From Hyphomicrobium sp. (GTDB lineage: Bacteria; Pseudomonadota; Alphaproteobacteria; Rhizobiales; Hyphomicrobiaceae), in NCBI GenBank assembly GCA_017512425.1, contig JAFWGI010000016.1:372001-436000 (forward strand): a DNA stretch of 64,000 nt, given 5' to 3'. A program made the translations under genes and the position numbers. The notes beneath the pieces are model-generated. The model made no database searches, was not told the DNA's origin, and saw only the letters and a program-made list of their open reading frames with translations. Numbering within the stretch: the stretch's first letter is position 1; the number at the start of each line of letters is the position of its first letter. Shown here one piece after another: positions 30,282-38,964 of this stretch.

Positions 30282-30560
30282 TTATTCCCGATAGTCCTGC
30301 ACGCGCGTAGCCCGCAGTCCTGGCAAACCGTGTTTGTCGATGGAACGCTGCCAAGACAGGAATTCATCGACCGTGAGCGTGTACCGCTCACAAGCCTCTT
30401 CCATGCTCAGCAGGCCACCGCGCACAGCCGCGACGACTTCAGCCTTACGCCGGATAACCCAACGCTTTGTATCCCGCGGGGGAAGATCGGCAACTGTGAG
30501 CGGAGACCCATCGGGTCCGATCACATAGCGCCCGCGCGCTCTCATCTGTTGTTCGGTCAT
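30282..30560 (-). CDS. sciP: CtrA inhibitor SciP (DUF1153)
   Basis: The 92-residue product matches SciP along its length: YVIGPDGSPLTVADLPP, TKRWVIRRKAEVVAAVRGGL, and SMEEACERYTLTVDEFLSWQ. In Caulobacter SciP is a helix-turn-helix protein that represses CtrA-activated promoters in G1 by contacting CtrA, and sciP is itself activated by CtrA. A CtrA-like box lies about 50 nt upstream. The start at 30560 gives MTEQQ; the in-frame 30587 adds nine residues. Confidence 0.95.
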   Translation of the reverse strand: MTEQQMRARGRYVIGPDGSPLTVADLPPRDTKRWVIRRKAEVVAAVRGGLLSMEEACERYTLTVDEFLSWQRSIDKHGLPGLRATRVQDYRE

Positions 30561-30610
30561 GATACTCAATACACACTCTCTGACCACAATGGAGTTCTAC
30601 TTGGTTGCGA

Positions 30611-30625
30611 TTAAATTAGCCCTAA
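30611..30625 (-). promoter_or_regulatory. CtrA-like binding site upstream of sciP
   Basis: The plus strand reads TTAA (30611-30614), a 7-nt spacer, then CTAA (30622-30625); on the minus strand this is TTAG-N7-TTAA. The consensus is TTAA-N7-TTAA(C), so there is one mismatch. The distance to the sciP start is 51 nt. Confidence 0.5.
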
Positions 30626-31039
30626 GCCATTGAGTAAGAAAGGCATAAATGCGTGTGCTAGAACTGGAATCGCAACCGGCTTTCCTTCACTTGTCTTGCT
30701 GGCTATCCCGTATTGAAGCGTTCGGGGTAACCCTACCCCTTCCCTAGCGAATTCCGGGCCAACTCCGGGCCTCCGGCTCAGCCCGCCGTTCGTTCGCCGC
30801 TAAACCCTGACGAAAATGCGTTTTTAGCGCCTGTTCAGCGGCTGCGACGCCTTGCTTCAGGCGCACTTATCCGCCTATCTACGCGCTGGTGTATGGTACT
30901 GTGATGTTGAAAGACGCGCAGGTGGCCAGGGTGGTCTGGCGGACCTGCCCTGGGTTTTGGCCCAGCGCTGGAAAAGACGGGCTCCGGAAGCGCCGTCATA
31001 TCGTGGCAACCCCATTTGACCCGGATTTTTGACCTCACG
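30626..31039. other. Intergenic region upstream of mnmA
   Basis: About 410 nt between divergent sciP and mnmA. It is GC-rich near mnmA, with no recognisable RNA or ORF. The minus-strand open frame at 30835-31293 is the antisense of mnmA and has no protein features. Confidence 0.45.
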
Positions 31040-32263
31040 ATGACGACAGCCCCGCCATCCCCCCGATCAGCAGCCGGCCTGCGTATTCCCGATGCCCGCG
31101 AACGCGTGGTCGTCGCCATGTCGGGCGGCGTCGATAGCTCGGTCGCGGCCGCCATGATGAAAGAAGCCGGCCACGACGTCATCGGGATCACGCTGCAGTT
31201 GTACGACCACGGCTCGGCAACGGGCCGCAAGGGCAGCTGCTGTGCCGGCCAGGACATCCATGACGCCCGCCGCGTCGCCGAACAGATCGGCATCCCGCAT
31301 TACGTCCTCGACTACGAAGAACGGTTCGCCGAAAAGGTCATCGACGCCTTTGCCGACAGCTACGTCGCCGGCGAAACGCCGATCCCGTGCGTCACCTGCA
31401 ACAACGAAATCAAGTTCCGCGATCTGCTGAACACGGCCAAGGATCTCGGCGCCGCGACCCTCGTCACCGGCCACTATGTCCAGCGCCTCGATGGTCCCAA
31501 CGGACCGCAGCTTGCCCGCAGCATCGACCCTGATCGCGATCAGAGCTACTTCCTCTTCGGCGTCACCAAAGAACAGCTCGAAATTTTGCGATTTCCTCTT
31601 GGCGGCTTGCTGAAGTCGGAAGTCCGCGACCTCGCCCGCAAGTACGATCTGCCGATCGCCGACAAGGCCGACAGTCAGGACATCTGCTTCGTTCCCAAGG
31701 GCCGGTATTCGGACGTCATCGAACGCTTGAAGCCAGGCGCGCTTGAACCGGGCAACATCGTTCACATCGATGGCCGTGTACTCGGCCGCCACGAAGGCAT
31801 CGTCAATTTCACCGTCGGCCAGCGCAAGGGTATTAAAATTCCCGCAGCAGAAGCGCTTTTCGTCGTCCGTCTTGATGCCTCGACGAATGAAGTCATCGTT
31901 GGTCCGCGCGCGGCGCTGACGACATCCGGTCTCGTGCTCCGCAACCTGAATTGGCTCGGGGACAAACCGCTCGCCGAGGTCGCGAGCGACGGTCTCCCCG
32001 TGTATGTTCGCCTGCGGTCGTCGCAGGCACCTCGTCCTGCGACGCTGTTCTCTGATGACAACGGCCACCACCAAGTGGTTTTGTCGGATGGCGAACTGGG
32101 TATTGCAGCCGGGCAGGCCTGCGTGTTCTATGAAACCGTAGAGCCGGGCTCGGTTGTTCTTGGCGGCGGGTTCATTGCCAAGACGTTGAAAACACTACCA
32201 GCCGAAACCGTACGCGGAACCGTACGCGGATCGGCTGGAACAATTGCGGCGGGCAGGCACTAA
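31040..32263 (+). CDS. mnmA: tRNA-specific 2-thiouridylase MnmA
   Basis: The 407-residue enzyme installs the 2-thio group at U34 of tRNA for Lys, Glu and Gln. It has the PP-loop SGGVDSS (residues 28-34), C120 in [11 protein letters not shown] and C216 in [11 protein letters not shown] (the two active-site cysteines), and the C-terminal beta-barrel. The ATG at 31040 is preferred; a TTG at 31016 adds eight residues. It is followed 37 nt later by a methyltransferase gene that is probably co-transcribed. Confidence 0.95.
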   Translation: MTTAPPSPRSAAGLRIPDARERVVVAMSGGVDSSVAAAMMKEAGHDVIGITLQLYDHGSATGRKGSCCAGQDIHDARRVAEQIGIPHYVLDYEERFAEKVIDAFADSYVAGETPIPCVTCNNEIKFRDLLNTAKDLGAATLVTGHYVQRLDGPNGPQLARSIDPDRDQSYFLFGVTKEQLEILRFPLGGLLKSEVRDLARKYDLPIADKADSQDICFVPKGRYSDVIERLKPGALEPGNIVHIDGRVLGRHEGIVNFTVGQRKGIKIPAAEALFVVRLDASTNEVIVGPRAALTTSGLVLRNLNWLGDKPLAEVASDGLPVYVRLRSSQAPRPATLFSDDNGHHQVVLSDGELGIAAGQACVFYETVEPGSVVLGGGFIAKTLKTLPAETVRGTVRGSAGTIAAGRH

Positions 32264-32300
32264 GCTGTAAGCGCTTGTGCCGGTGTAATGGAGGTTTTCT

Positions 32301-33002
32301 GTGAGTGACATTCAGCCATCGAGCGTAGCGCGCACTTCGATCCACGCGCACCAGATGGATGAGGAGGCCGTCCGCGAAGCCTATCGCCGCTGGGCTCCCG
32401 TCTACGATTACACGTTCGGCAAGGTCTCGACCGCTGGCCGCCGCCACGCTGTCGAAATCATCAATGCTGGCAAAGGTAAGGTTCTTGAAGTCGGCGTCGG
32501 CACCGGGCTATCGCTTCCGGAATACAAACCGCACCTCGAAATCACCGGCATCGACCTCGCGCCTGAGATGCTTGAGAAGGCCCGCGAGCGCGTCCAGGCT
32601 GAGGGCCTGAAGAATGTTTCTGGCCTGCACGAAATGGACGCCAGCAACCTTCAGTTCCCCGACGCAACCTTCGACACCGTCGTCGGCATGTATCTGATCA
32701 CGGTCGTGCCGGATCCCGAGAAAGTCATGCAGGAACTGTCGCGCGTGACCAAGCCGGGCGGCACCGTCATGCTCGTCAATCACTTCAGCCAGGAAGAAGG
32801 CGTTCGCGGCTGGGTCGAACGCCGCATGGCGCCGCTCGCCGATCTCGTCGGCTGGCATTCGGTGTTCGATGTATCGCGCGTCATGGTCTGCCCGAAGCTG
32901 AAGCTGGTCGAAAGCCGCTCACTGCGCCCGTGGGGGCTGTTCACAATGATGCGCTTCAAGAAAGACGCAGGCGCCGTCACGCAGCAGCAGGCCGCGGAAT
33001 AA
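32301..33002 (+). CDS. pmtA: PmtA-like (UbiE-type) SAM-dependent methyltransferase
   Basis: The 233-residue product starts at GTG with GGAGG 7 nt upstream. It shows YRRWAPVYDYTFG, the SAM motif VLEVGVGTGLSLPEY, GIDLAPEMLEKARERV, and the later VVPDPEKVMQELSRVTKPGG and VNHFSQEEGVRG. This fits the Rhodobacter-type phosphatidylethanolamine N-methyltransferase, which makes phosphatidylcholine in the inner membrane. A ubiquinone or other small-molecule methyltransferase is the alternative. It follows mnmA. Confidence 0.75.
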   Translation: MSDIQPSSVARTSIHAHQMDEEAVREAYRRWAPVYDYTFGKVSTAGRRHAVEIINAGKGKVLEVGVGTGLSLPEYKPHLEITGIDLAPEMLEKARERVQAEGLKNVSGLHEMDASNLQFPDATFDTVVGMYLITVVPDPEKVMQELSRVTKPGGTVMLVNHFSQEEGVRGWVERRMAPLADLVGWHSVFDVSRVMVCPKLKLVESRSLRPWGLFTMMRFKKDAGAVTQQQAAE

Positions 33003-33070
33003 GCGCGTTCTCGTTGCGCGGGAAGGAATCGCGACGTTGGCGCACAGGACCAATCCTGCGCCGCCTAAAC

Positions 33071-33098
33071 TTGACAGTAACGTCTATGCGAATATAGA
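33071..33098 (+). promoter_or_regulatory. Sigma70-type promoter of the tRNA-Met gene
   Basis: TTGACA (33071-33076), a 16-nt spacer, and TATAGA (33093-33098) stand 45 nt upstream of the tRNA. Between them and the tRNA, AACGCCGCC (33110-33118) and GGCGGCGTT (33132-33140) form a 9-bp hairpin, probably in the precursor leader. Confidence 0.65.
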
Positions 33099-33143
33099 CC
33101 GTGTTTCCCAACGCCGCCCTGACCATTGTCCGGCGGCGTTTGT

Positions 33144-33220
33144 GGCGGGGTAGCTCAGTTGGTTAGAGCGGCGGAATCATAATCCGTAGGTCGCCGGTTC
33201 AAGTCCGGCCCCCGCTACCA
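33144..33220 (+). tRNA. tRNA-Met (anticodon CAT)
   Basis: The 77-nt sequence folds as a tRNA. The acceptor stem is GGCGGGG with CCCCGCT (first pair G-U). The D-arm is GTAGCTCAGTTGGTTAGAGC, the anticodon stem is CGGAA/TTCCG-like with CAT at 33178-33180, the T-arm contains GGTTCAAGTCC, and the CCA end is encoded. CAT can be elongator Met, initiator or lysidine-modified Ile; the acceptor and D-arm match the elongator Met type of Alphaproteobacteria. Confidence 0.93.
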
Positions 33221-33224
33221 GAAA

Positions 33225-33623
33225 TCAGAGCCTTTGCCGTCCCATCATCGACAGTGTGATTGCCCGCCCACCGCGCATGACTGGGTAGCAAACGCTGGCC
33301 AATGCTTTGTTTTTCAGAACGAAAGCAACCGCGCGATTCAGCATCCCCGACGCTGTCGTGAGCTGAGACAGTAACGCCACTGCATCTGCGCCGAAGTATG
33401 CGCGTCCCGCGAGAAGGACAAGCATGCCATCATTCAACGGATAACCGCGCCGCTCACATTCTTGAACGAGATCAGGCTCGTCGCGGGCGTCAATCATCGT
33501 GACATGACCGACAGATTCCCGAAGCCGAAGCATCTTTACGTAGGCATCGCAGAACGGGCACTGACCATCGTAGATCACGACGGCGCCAGGTATCTGCAGC
33601 ATTTGATCGAATGCACGCCGCAT
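33225..33623 (-). CDS. DCC family thiol-disulfide oxidoreductase (DUF393)
   Basis: The 132-residue product has the family signature VIYDGQCPFCDAYVKML with a CxxC redox pair, then VTMIDARDEPDLVQECERRG and GAVAL-type motifs typical of DUF393. Such proteins are predicted thioredoxin-fold oxidoreductases. Its ATG at 33623 overlaps the TGA of the upstream membrane-protein gene (TGATG), so the genes are coupled. An in-frame ATG at 33641 would overlap by 19 nt. Confidence 0.8.
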   Translation of the reverse strand: MRRAFDQMLQIPGAVVIYDGQCPFCDAYVKMLRLRESVGHVTMIDARDEPDLVQECERRGYPLNDGMLVLLAGRAYFGADAVALLSQLTTASGMLNRAVAFVLKNKALASVCYPVMRGGRAITLSMMGRQRL

Positions 33624-34525
33624 CAGTGAGCCAGCACCCATTCGCGCCAGGGAAGCTGATAAAGGAGAATAGCAACGAAAGAGGCAAGGTAGGCGTTCGA
33701 TATAATCGGGCTTTCAAGCTTTCGCGCGAGTGCAAATCCCAGAATAGACAGCAACCAACCGAACCCAAAAACCGGCGCGGGGATATATGTAGTGAATATA
33801 AAAAACAGAAGCGCTATGTGCGCCGCTTTGTCTGTAATTTTGCGAGCCGGCAAAAACAGAGCGCCGATCGCTATCTGGATCAGAAGATCATACCAAGTGA
33901 TCGCTTGGGCGACTGTTCGAACATAATCGGTCGATGAAATCAGTCGCGCGTTATCGGGGAATACCGCAAGCGGACTGCGCAACGTCGCTAATTCCAGATC
34001 CACTTTAGCGAGTGTCCCGGCGTCTATTCCGGCAAGATGCGCGAATGCCGCGAACCTAGCATCGAGCAGCAACTTCATCTCGAACATAGCGCCGGACATA
34101 TAAGTTCCAGAAAGCATTTTCTGGATCGCTGCCATCAGGAAAATGAACACCAGGAAAAAGCGGGCGTGCGATTCCAATATTTTTCCGGCGAGATCATAGC
34201 GCTGCGCGTAGGCGGCAATGGTCACCACCCAAAGCCAATAGACCAGCAAGTATTTGTGATTGTCAGACACACTCCAGTCGTAGACGAGTACCCCGGTTCC
34301 GCTGAGCGCGATTGCGAACCAGAGTTCCCAGCGTGTCAGGAATTCGCGGTTACACAGGACAGCAATCAGCGCAACTTGCGCAATGATTGCGAAAATTGCA
34401 TCTTTGAAGCCGAAAAACGTGCAGAGGCACAGTGTCAACGCGCAGACGTTCGACAGAGCGTCCCGACGGCGAAGCTGATCAAACGCCGACCAAAATCCAG
34501 CTTCGGCAGCACGTGGGAAATTCAT
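33623..34525 (-). CDS. Polytopic membrane protein, possibly HTTM-like
   Basis: The 300-residue product has about eight hydrophobic segments, among them LSNVCALTLCLCTFFGF, AIFAIIAQVALIAVLC, LLVYWLWVVTIAAYA and AHIALLFFIFTTYIPAPVFG. The segment FLMAAIQKMLSGTYMSGAMF resembles the HTTM domain of vitamin K-dependent gamma-carboxylase-like proteins, which often neighbour DCC oxidoreductases; this is inference. Its start overlaps the stop of the upstream gene by ATGA and its stop overlaps the DCC gene. Confidence 0.65.
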   Translation of the reverse strand: MNFPRAAEAGFWSAFDQLRRRDALSNVCALTLCLCTFFGFKDAIFAIIAQVALIAVLCNREFLTRWELWFAIALSGTGVLVYDWSVSDNHKYLLVYWLWVVTIAAYAQRYDLAGKILESHARFFLVFIFLMAAIQKMLSGTYMSGAMFEMKLLLDARFAAFAHLAGIDAGTLAKVDLELATLRSPLAVFPDNARLISSTDYVRTVAQAITWYDLLIQIAIGALFLPARKITDKAAHIALLFFIFTTYIPAPVFGFGWLLSILGFALARKLESPIISNAYLASFVAILLYQLPWREWVLAH

Positions 34526-35073
34526 TCCGCGCCCCGCTTCGGAAAATTCCAGCTTTTAACCAGTTTGTATCCTGCGCGCTTAGTCGTCGGATCGTATGAG
34601 ACCCGGTACGACTCGATGACAAGTGTCCAGTCAGGGTCATCTGCGCCAGGCCTCGGCAGGTTCGCACGCAGCAAATAATGCTTACGATCAAGGGGCTTTA
34701 GCGCTTCGCCTGTGTCTGCGTATGCCCACAACTGACTGGGTTCGTTGGCCGCCACGAAACCTGTGCGGCGCAAACTTACAGCCAACGGCTCGATTGACGC
34801 CAGCCGTGGATACCAGAGCGCGCGTTGCTCCAAAATCTTCTGCCGTTCCGTGAGCCCGATGATCGGCTCGCGGCGGCCATCCGGCTTCTCAATGTAAAAT
34901 CGAAGAAAGCGGGTATCCGTGCTGTCGGCGCTGGCAAACATACCCATGCCGCCGCCTTTCCAGGTCGAAAGTTCATCGAATTTGCTGAGATACGCCTGCC
35001 GGATCGCGACGGCACATGCGACGGCCGGCACGAGCGCAAAAAAAATGAACCGTTGAAGCAATGTTGTCGACAC
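34522..35073 (-). CDS. Membrane-anchored hypothetical protein, first gene of the DCC operon
   Basis: The 183-residue product starts at GTG 35073 with AGGA 7 nt upstream; the ATG at 35133 has no such site. One N-terminal membrane segment (LQRFIFFALVPAVACAVAI) is followed by an extracytoplasmic part with WKGGGMGMFASADSTDTRFL, LASIEPLAVSLRRTGFVA, and a C-terminal strand-rich end. No family is recognised. The ATGA overlap with the next gene suggests the three proteins act together. Confidence 0.6.
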   Translation of the reverse strand: MSTTLLQRFIFFALVPAVACAVAIRQAYLSKFDELSTWKGGGMGMFASADSTDTRFLRFYIEKPDGRREPIIGLTERQKILEQRALWYPRLASIEPLAVSLRRTGFVAANEPSQLWAYADTGEALKPLDRKHYLLRANLPRPGADDPDWTLVIESYRVSYDPTTKRAGYKLVKSWNFPKRGAE

Positions 35074-35238
35074 GTTCAAGTCCTGCCGCTCGCAAGGCGT
35101 TTCTCGCGCCACGAATCCAACGCTGGCAAACATACTGCGTATTGCCGGGAAATAGGAACGCGTAAAAGTCGATTTGCCGGATATGCTGGCATTTCTGCAC
35201 GATGGAGCGCTGTAACGCTGCGCTGATCCAGACCGGCG

Positions 35239-35658
35239 TCAGTCCCAATCCGGCTTGCTGCTGCGCATTTTCTTCACGCCGCTCCGTACGTTCTTGGCTT
35301 TGATGCGCCGCTCTTTCGACGCGCGTGATGGGCGCGTTTTGATACGCGGCTTAGGCACTATCAGCGCTTCCGCGATCAAGGTCGTCAGCCGCTTGCGCGC
35401 GTCCGAGCGGTTCATGTCCTGCGTTCGGAACTGATCGGCCTGAATGATCAGCACGCCGTCGTCGGTCAGCCGTCGTCCGGCGAGACGCGCGAGACGCGCC
35501 TTGACGCTCGGGGTCAAGTCTTCGCAGGCTTCCATGTTGAAGCGCAGCTCAACCGCTGTCGAAACCTTGTTGACGTTCTGCCCGCCCGGCCCCGACGATC
35601 GCACGAAGCGCTCTTCGATCATATTATCGTCGATCTCGAGATCATCGTTGATGCGCAT
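35239..35658 (-). CDS. arfB: Ribosome-rescue peptidyl-tRNA hydrolase ArfB (YaeJ)
   Basis: The 139-residue product carries the release-factor GGQ motif (residues 25-27, in RSSGPGGQNVNK) and a basic C-terminal tail (ASKERRIKAKNVRSGVKK) that enters the empty mRNA channel. ArfB frees ribosomes stalled on mRNAs without a stop codon by hydrolysing peptidyl-tRNA. Length is normal. It starts 7 nt after the stop of the CrtI-like gene on the same strand. Confidence 0.93.
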   Translation of the reverse strand: MRINDDLEIDDNMIEERFVRSSGPGGQNVNKVSTAVELRFNMEACEDLTPSVKARLARLAGRRLTDDGVLIIQADQFRTQDMNRSDARKRLTTLIAEALIVPKPRIKTRPSRASKERRIKAKNVRSGVKKMRSSKPDWD

Positions 35659-35665
35659 GGCAGCC

Positions 35666-37276
35666 TCAAACCTTGCGGTGCTTAAAATCGCGAATGATCT
35701 CGCGCGCGGCGTTCATGCCGGGGACGCCGGTCACGCCGCCGCCTGGATGCGCGCCCGATCCGCAGAGATACAGCCCCGGCACCGGCATCCGATAGTTGCC
35801 ATAGCCGAGCACGGGACGGGCTGAGAACAATTGCCCAAGCCCCAACTGACCATGGAAGATATCGCCATCGACAAGACCGAACCGCTGCTCAAGATCGAGC
35901 GGCGACAGGATTTGCCGATGCAGCACCGCACTTTTGAAATTCGGCGCATGCCGCGTCACCGTATCGATGACGACGTCCGCAAACGTCTCCTTCTCGAGCG
36001 GGTTTGCCCAAGACCGCCCATCCGGCAAATGCGGCGCAACGTGCTGCACAAACAGGCTCGCAACGTGCTGGCCTTTCGGCGCGAGACTATCATCCAGCGT
36101 CGACGGAATGAGCATCTCCACGACAGGTTCTTTCGACCACCCATCGCGGCGCGCATCGAGATAGGCCCGTTCGAGATAGCCCATCGTCGGCCCAATCACG
36201 ATGCCGGAACCGTGATGCGGCGCTTGCACTGTTCCAGGCAGACAGGTGAAGTCCGGCAATTCGCTCAGAGCGACATTCATGCGGAACGTGCCCGAGCCGC
36301 TCTTGATGCCGGTGAAGCGTTGGCGCACGTCGTCCGGAACGGCGTTCTCAGGAACATAGGCGCGAAAAAGCAGTTTGGGCGGAATGTTCGACGCGACGGC
36401 GCGCGCACGAACTTCTTCGCCGTTTGCAAGAACAACCCCCGCGGCGCGTGCGCCATTCATGCGCAGCCACGCCACCTCAGCATTGGTACGGATGATGGCT
36501 CCGCGTGCTTCGGCTGCCTTGGCCATGGCCTGCGTGATTGCACCCATACCACCGATCGCGTGGCCCCATACGCCGGGCTTGCCATTCACTTCGCCGAAGC
36601 AATGATGCAGGAGAACGTAGGCCGTGCCCGGCGTTGATGGCGCCGCATACGCGCCGACGATGCCGTCAAACCCGAATGCGGCCTGGACTGTATCGCTTTC
36701 AAACCAACGCTCGAGAAAATCCGCGGCGCTCGCTGTGAAAAGTTCGAGCAGCAGACGCTGATCCTCAAGCGGCATCTTCAAAAGCCGGCGCCCGGCCGCA
36801 CCAACTTTGATGAGCTCAAGCCATCCGCCACCGGCGTTCGGTGGCGTGCGCGTGATGAGATCACGCAACATCGCGGCAGCGCGCTCCAGCGCTGCGTCAT
36901 ACGCCGGCAATCTTTCGGCATCACGTTTCGAGAATTGAGCGATTGCCCGCTGCCGCGCCGCTAGGCCGTAGCCCATCAGCAGTCCGCGCGTTTCATCGAC
37001 AGGCCAGAAATTGGCGGCCGGCCGCTCGACGATTTTCAATCCATGCCGCGCGAGTTCGAGATCGGTAATGACTTTCGGATTGAGCAGGCTGACAGTGTAA
37101 GACGCGACAGAATTGCGAAAGCCTGGCGCGAAAGCTTCCGTGATCGCTGCACCGCCGGTGACGGAATTCTTTTCGAGCACAACGACGCTTAATCCCGCAC
37201 TTGCGAGATAGGCTGCAGTGGTCAGCCCGTTATGGCCGCCACCGAGAATAGCGACATCGTAGATTTCATCGGTCAT
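35666..37276 (-). CDS. Phytoene desaturase-like FAD-dependent oxidoreductase
   Basis: The 536-residue product has an N-terminal dinucleotide-binding motif (VAILGGGHNGLTTAAYLASA), VVVLEKNSVTGGAA, and the C-terminal GLYLCGSGAHPGGGVTGVPG that ends CrtI/PYROXD2-type enzymes. This branch (COG1233) includes many non-carotenoid oxidoreductases of unknown substrate. No carotenoid genes are nearby, so a role in pigment synthesis is not supported. The start at 37276 gives MTDEIYDV; the longer frame to 37324 is atypical. Confidence 0.85.
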   Translation of the reverse strand: MTDEIYDVAILGGGHNGLTTAAYLASAGLSVVVLEKNSVTGGAAITEAFAPGFRNSVASYTVSLLNPKVITDLELARHGLKIVERPAANFWPVDETRGLLMGYGLAARQRAIAQFSKRDAERLPAYDAALERAAAMLRDLITRTPPNAGGGWLELIKVGAAGRRLLKMPLEDQRLLLELFTASAADFLERWFESDTVQAAFGFDGIVGAYAAPSTPGTAYVLLHHCFGEVNGKPGVWGHAIGGMGAITQAMAKAAEARGAIIRTNAEVAWLRMNGARAAGVVLANGEEVRARAVASNIPPKLLFRAYVPENAVPDDVRQRFTGIKSGSGTFRMNVALSELPDFTCLPGTVQAPHHGSGIVIGPTMGYLERAYLDARRDGWSKEPVVEMLIPSTLDDSLAPKGQHVASLFVQHVAPHLPDGRSWANPLEKETFADVVIDTVTRHAPNFKSAVLHRQILSPLDLEQRFGLVDGDIFHGQLGLGQLFSARPVLGYGNYRMPVPGLYLCGSGAHPGGGVTGVPGMNAAREIIRDFKHRKV

Positions 37277-37512
37277 CTGCGGGCTTTTGACGGAAGTCGT
37301 CGCGCAACGCAACGCCAGCCGCACGACTTTTTGAACGCCGTATTCTACAACTCATTATGCTGCGCAGCAAAACAACAAACGTTGCGTAAGACAAAGTTAG
37401 CGTTGATTGATCCGCAATCGTCACGCAACCTTGCCATTAAGATCGCGTTTAGATCTCGAACACTACCATTCCTGACGCCGCGTCGCCGACCGGTAGTCGA
37501 CCGGAGAACGCG

Positions 37513-37770
37513 ATGACGGCATATCAAACCAGCACGCGCGCAATGACGTTAACCAGCAATGAACGGCTGTTGCTGGTCGGGCAGGCGCATCGCGTTGCCG
37601 GCCTGTTATTCGCGTCGATCGTGCCGGCGCTATTCTGGACGGTGGTTGCGCGCGGGATTGCCCACATTGCTGGGATCACGGTGACCGCGACCGCGCTCGT
37701 TGCCGCAGGCATCATGATAGCGGCATTTCTCGGATATGTGTGCGCGCCGCTCATTTTGCGCGGGCAATAG
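37513..37770 (+). CDS. Small membrane protein
   Basis: The 85-residue product has two hydrophobic segments (VAGLLFASIVPALFWTVVA and TATALVAAGIMIAAFLGYVC). Its N-terminus is polar (TAYQTSTRAMTLTSNERLLL). CGGAG lies upstream of the ATG. No family is recognised. It stands alone between two minus-strand genes. Confidence 0.5.
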   Translation: MTAYQTSTRAMTLTSNERLLLVGQAHRVAGLLFASIVPALFWTVVARGIAHIAGITVTATALVAAGIMIAAFLGYVCAPLILRGQ

Positions 37771-37844
37771 CAGGCAAGCAGTGGCAGGCAAGCGAGCGCC
37801 ACCGCCGACCGGCATTTTGAAATCGGTCCAGACAAATAGTAGTC

Positions 37845-38741
37845 TTACTCGGCAGCCGCGCGCTTCGATGGCGTGACGAGAGCCGTGTAATCGTTCAGCA
37901 GCGCTTCTGTGATCGCAGCCGGCTTATAGGTGTGCCCGCCGATTTCCGATACTGGCGTTACTTCAGCGGCCGTTCCCGTGATGAAGCATTCCGTAAACGA
38001 ACCGAGCTCTTCCGGCATGATCGCGCGTTCGACGACTTCAATGCCGCGCGCCTTCGCAAGACCGATGACCGTGCGGCGCGTGATGCCGTCGAGGAAGCAA
38101 TCGGGATCGGGCGTGTGTATGACGCCGTCCTTGATCAGGAAGACGTTGGCACCTGTGCATTCGGCAACGCGACCGCGATAGTCGAGCATCAACGCGTCGG
38201 AATATCCCGCACGCTCGGCGCGATGTTTTTCGATCGTGCAGATCATGTAAAGACCCGCAGCCTTCGCCTTGCATGGCGCGCATGCCGGATCAGGGCGACG
38301 ATACTGCGCATGCGTGATGCGAATGCCCTTGAGGCGCTGATCCATCGGAAAATACGATCCCCAATTCCAGGCAGCCACCGCGAGGTGAATTTTGGAATGC
38401 TGAGCGGACACGCCCATCTGCTCGCTGCCGCGCCACGCGATCGGGCGCACATAGCAGTCGACGAGATTGTTTGCAGCGACCGTATCGCGGCAGGCTTGAT
38501 CGATTTCGGCGACCGTATACGGGATATCGAAATCCATGATTTTGCCGCCGGCGATGAGGCGCTCGGAATGCTCGGTCAATTTGAAGATTTCGCCGCCGTA
38601 AGCGCGTTCGCCTTCGAAGACGGCGCTTGCGTAATGCAACGCATGCGTCAGCAGATGGACCTGCGCGTCCCGCCACGGCACGAGCTTGCCATCAAGCCAG
38701 ATAAAGCCGTCGCGATCGTGATAGGGAACCAAGTCTGCCAT
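37845..38741 (-). CDS. ilvE: Branched-chain amino acid aminotransferase
   Basis: The 298-residue class IV PLP enzyme makes Leu, Ile and Val from their 2-oxo acids. Marks are HALHYASAVFEGERAYGG, the Schiff-base lysine K160 in PCKAKAAGLYM, the class IV signature with ECTGANVFLIKDGVIHTPD, and GITRRTVIGLA. Length is normal. It is divergent from the MarR-RR-HK operon across 217 nt. Confidence 0.95.
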   Translation of the reverse strand: MADLVPYHDRDGFIWLDGKLVPWRDAQVHLLTHALHYASAVFEGERAYGGEIFKLTEHSERLIAGGKIMDFDIPYTVAEIDQACRDTVAANNLVDCYVRPIAWRGSEQMGVSAQHSKIHLAVAAWNWGSYFPMDQRLKGIRITHAQYRRPDPACAPCKAKAAGLYMICTIEKHRAERAGYSDALMLDYRGRVAECTGANVFLIKDGVIHTPDPDCFLDGITRRTVIGLAKARGIEVVERAIMPEELGSFTECFITGTAAEVTPVSEIGGHTYKPAAITEALLNDYTALVTPSKRAAAE

Positions 38742-38951
38742 AGTAAACTTCCTTAAGACCCGGGCGGCGCCTTAACATCGGCGGCACTCGGGATTTGCGT
38801 CGCGTTTGAGTGATGTCCAAAGTGCCTTAGCGCCCCTGCGGGCAAGCTTCAAGATGCCTTCAAGCCAGCTCTGATGTGCCAGCAAAACAGACGCCCTGAA
38901 TGCGCTAATCGTCACTATTTGACTTGAAACATGAACCGATCGGCGCCAATA

Positions 38952-38964
38952 AGTCAACATGACT
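38952..38964. promoter_or_regulatory. Palindrome at the MarR gene start (candidate autoregulatory site)
   Basis: AGTCA (38952-38956), ACA, TGACT (38960-38964) is a perfect inverted repeat at the first possible start codon. If translation starts at 39007, it lies in the leader, a common place for MarR autoregulation. Confidence 0.35.

Noticed and set aside
31067..32074. 335-codon open frame antisense to mnmA
   Set aside because: Shadow of MnmA; acidic repetitive translation without recognisable motifs.
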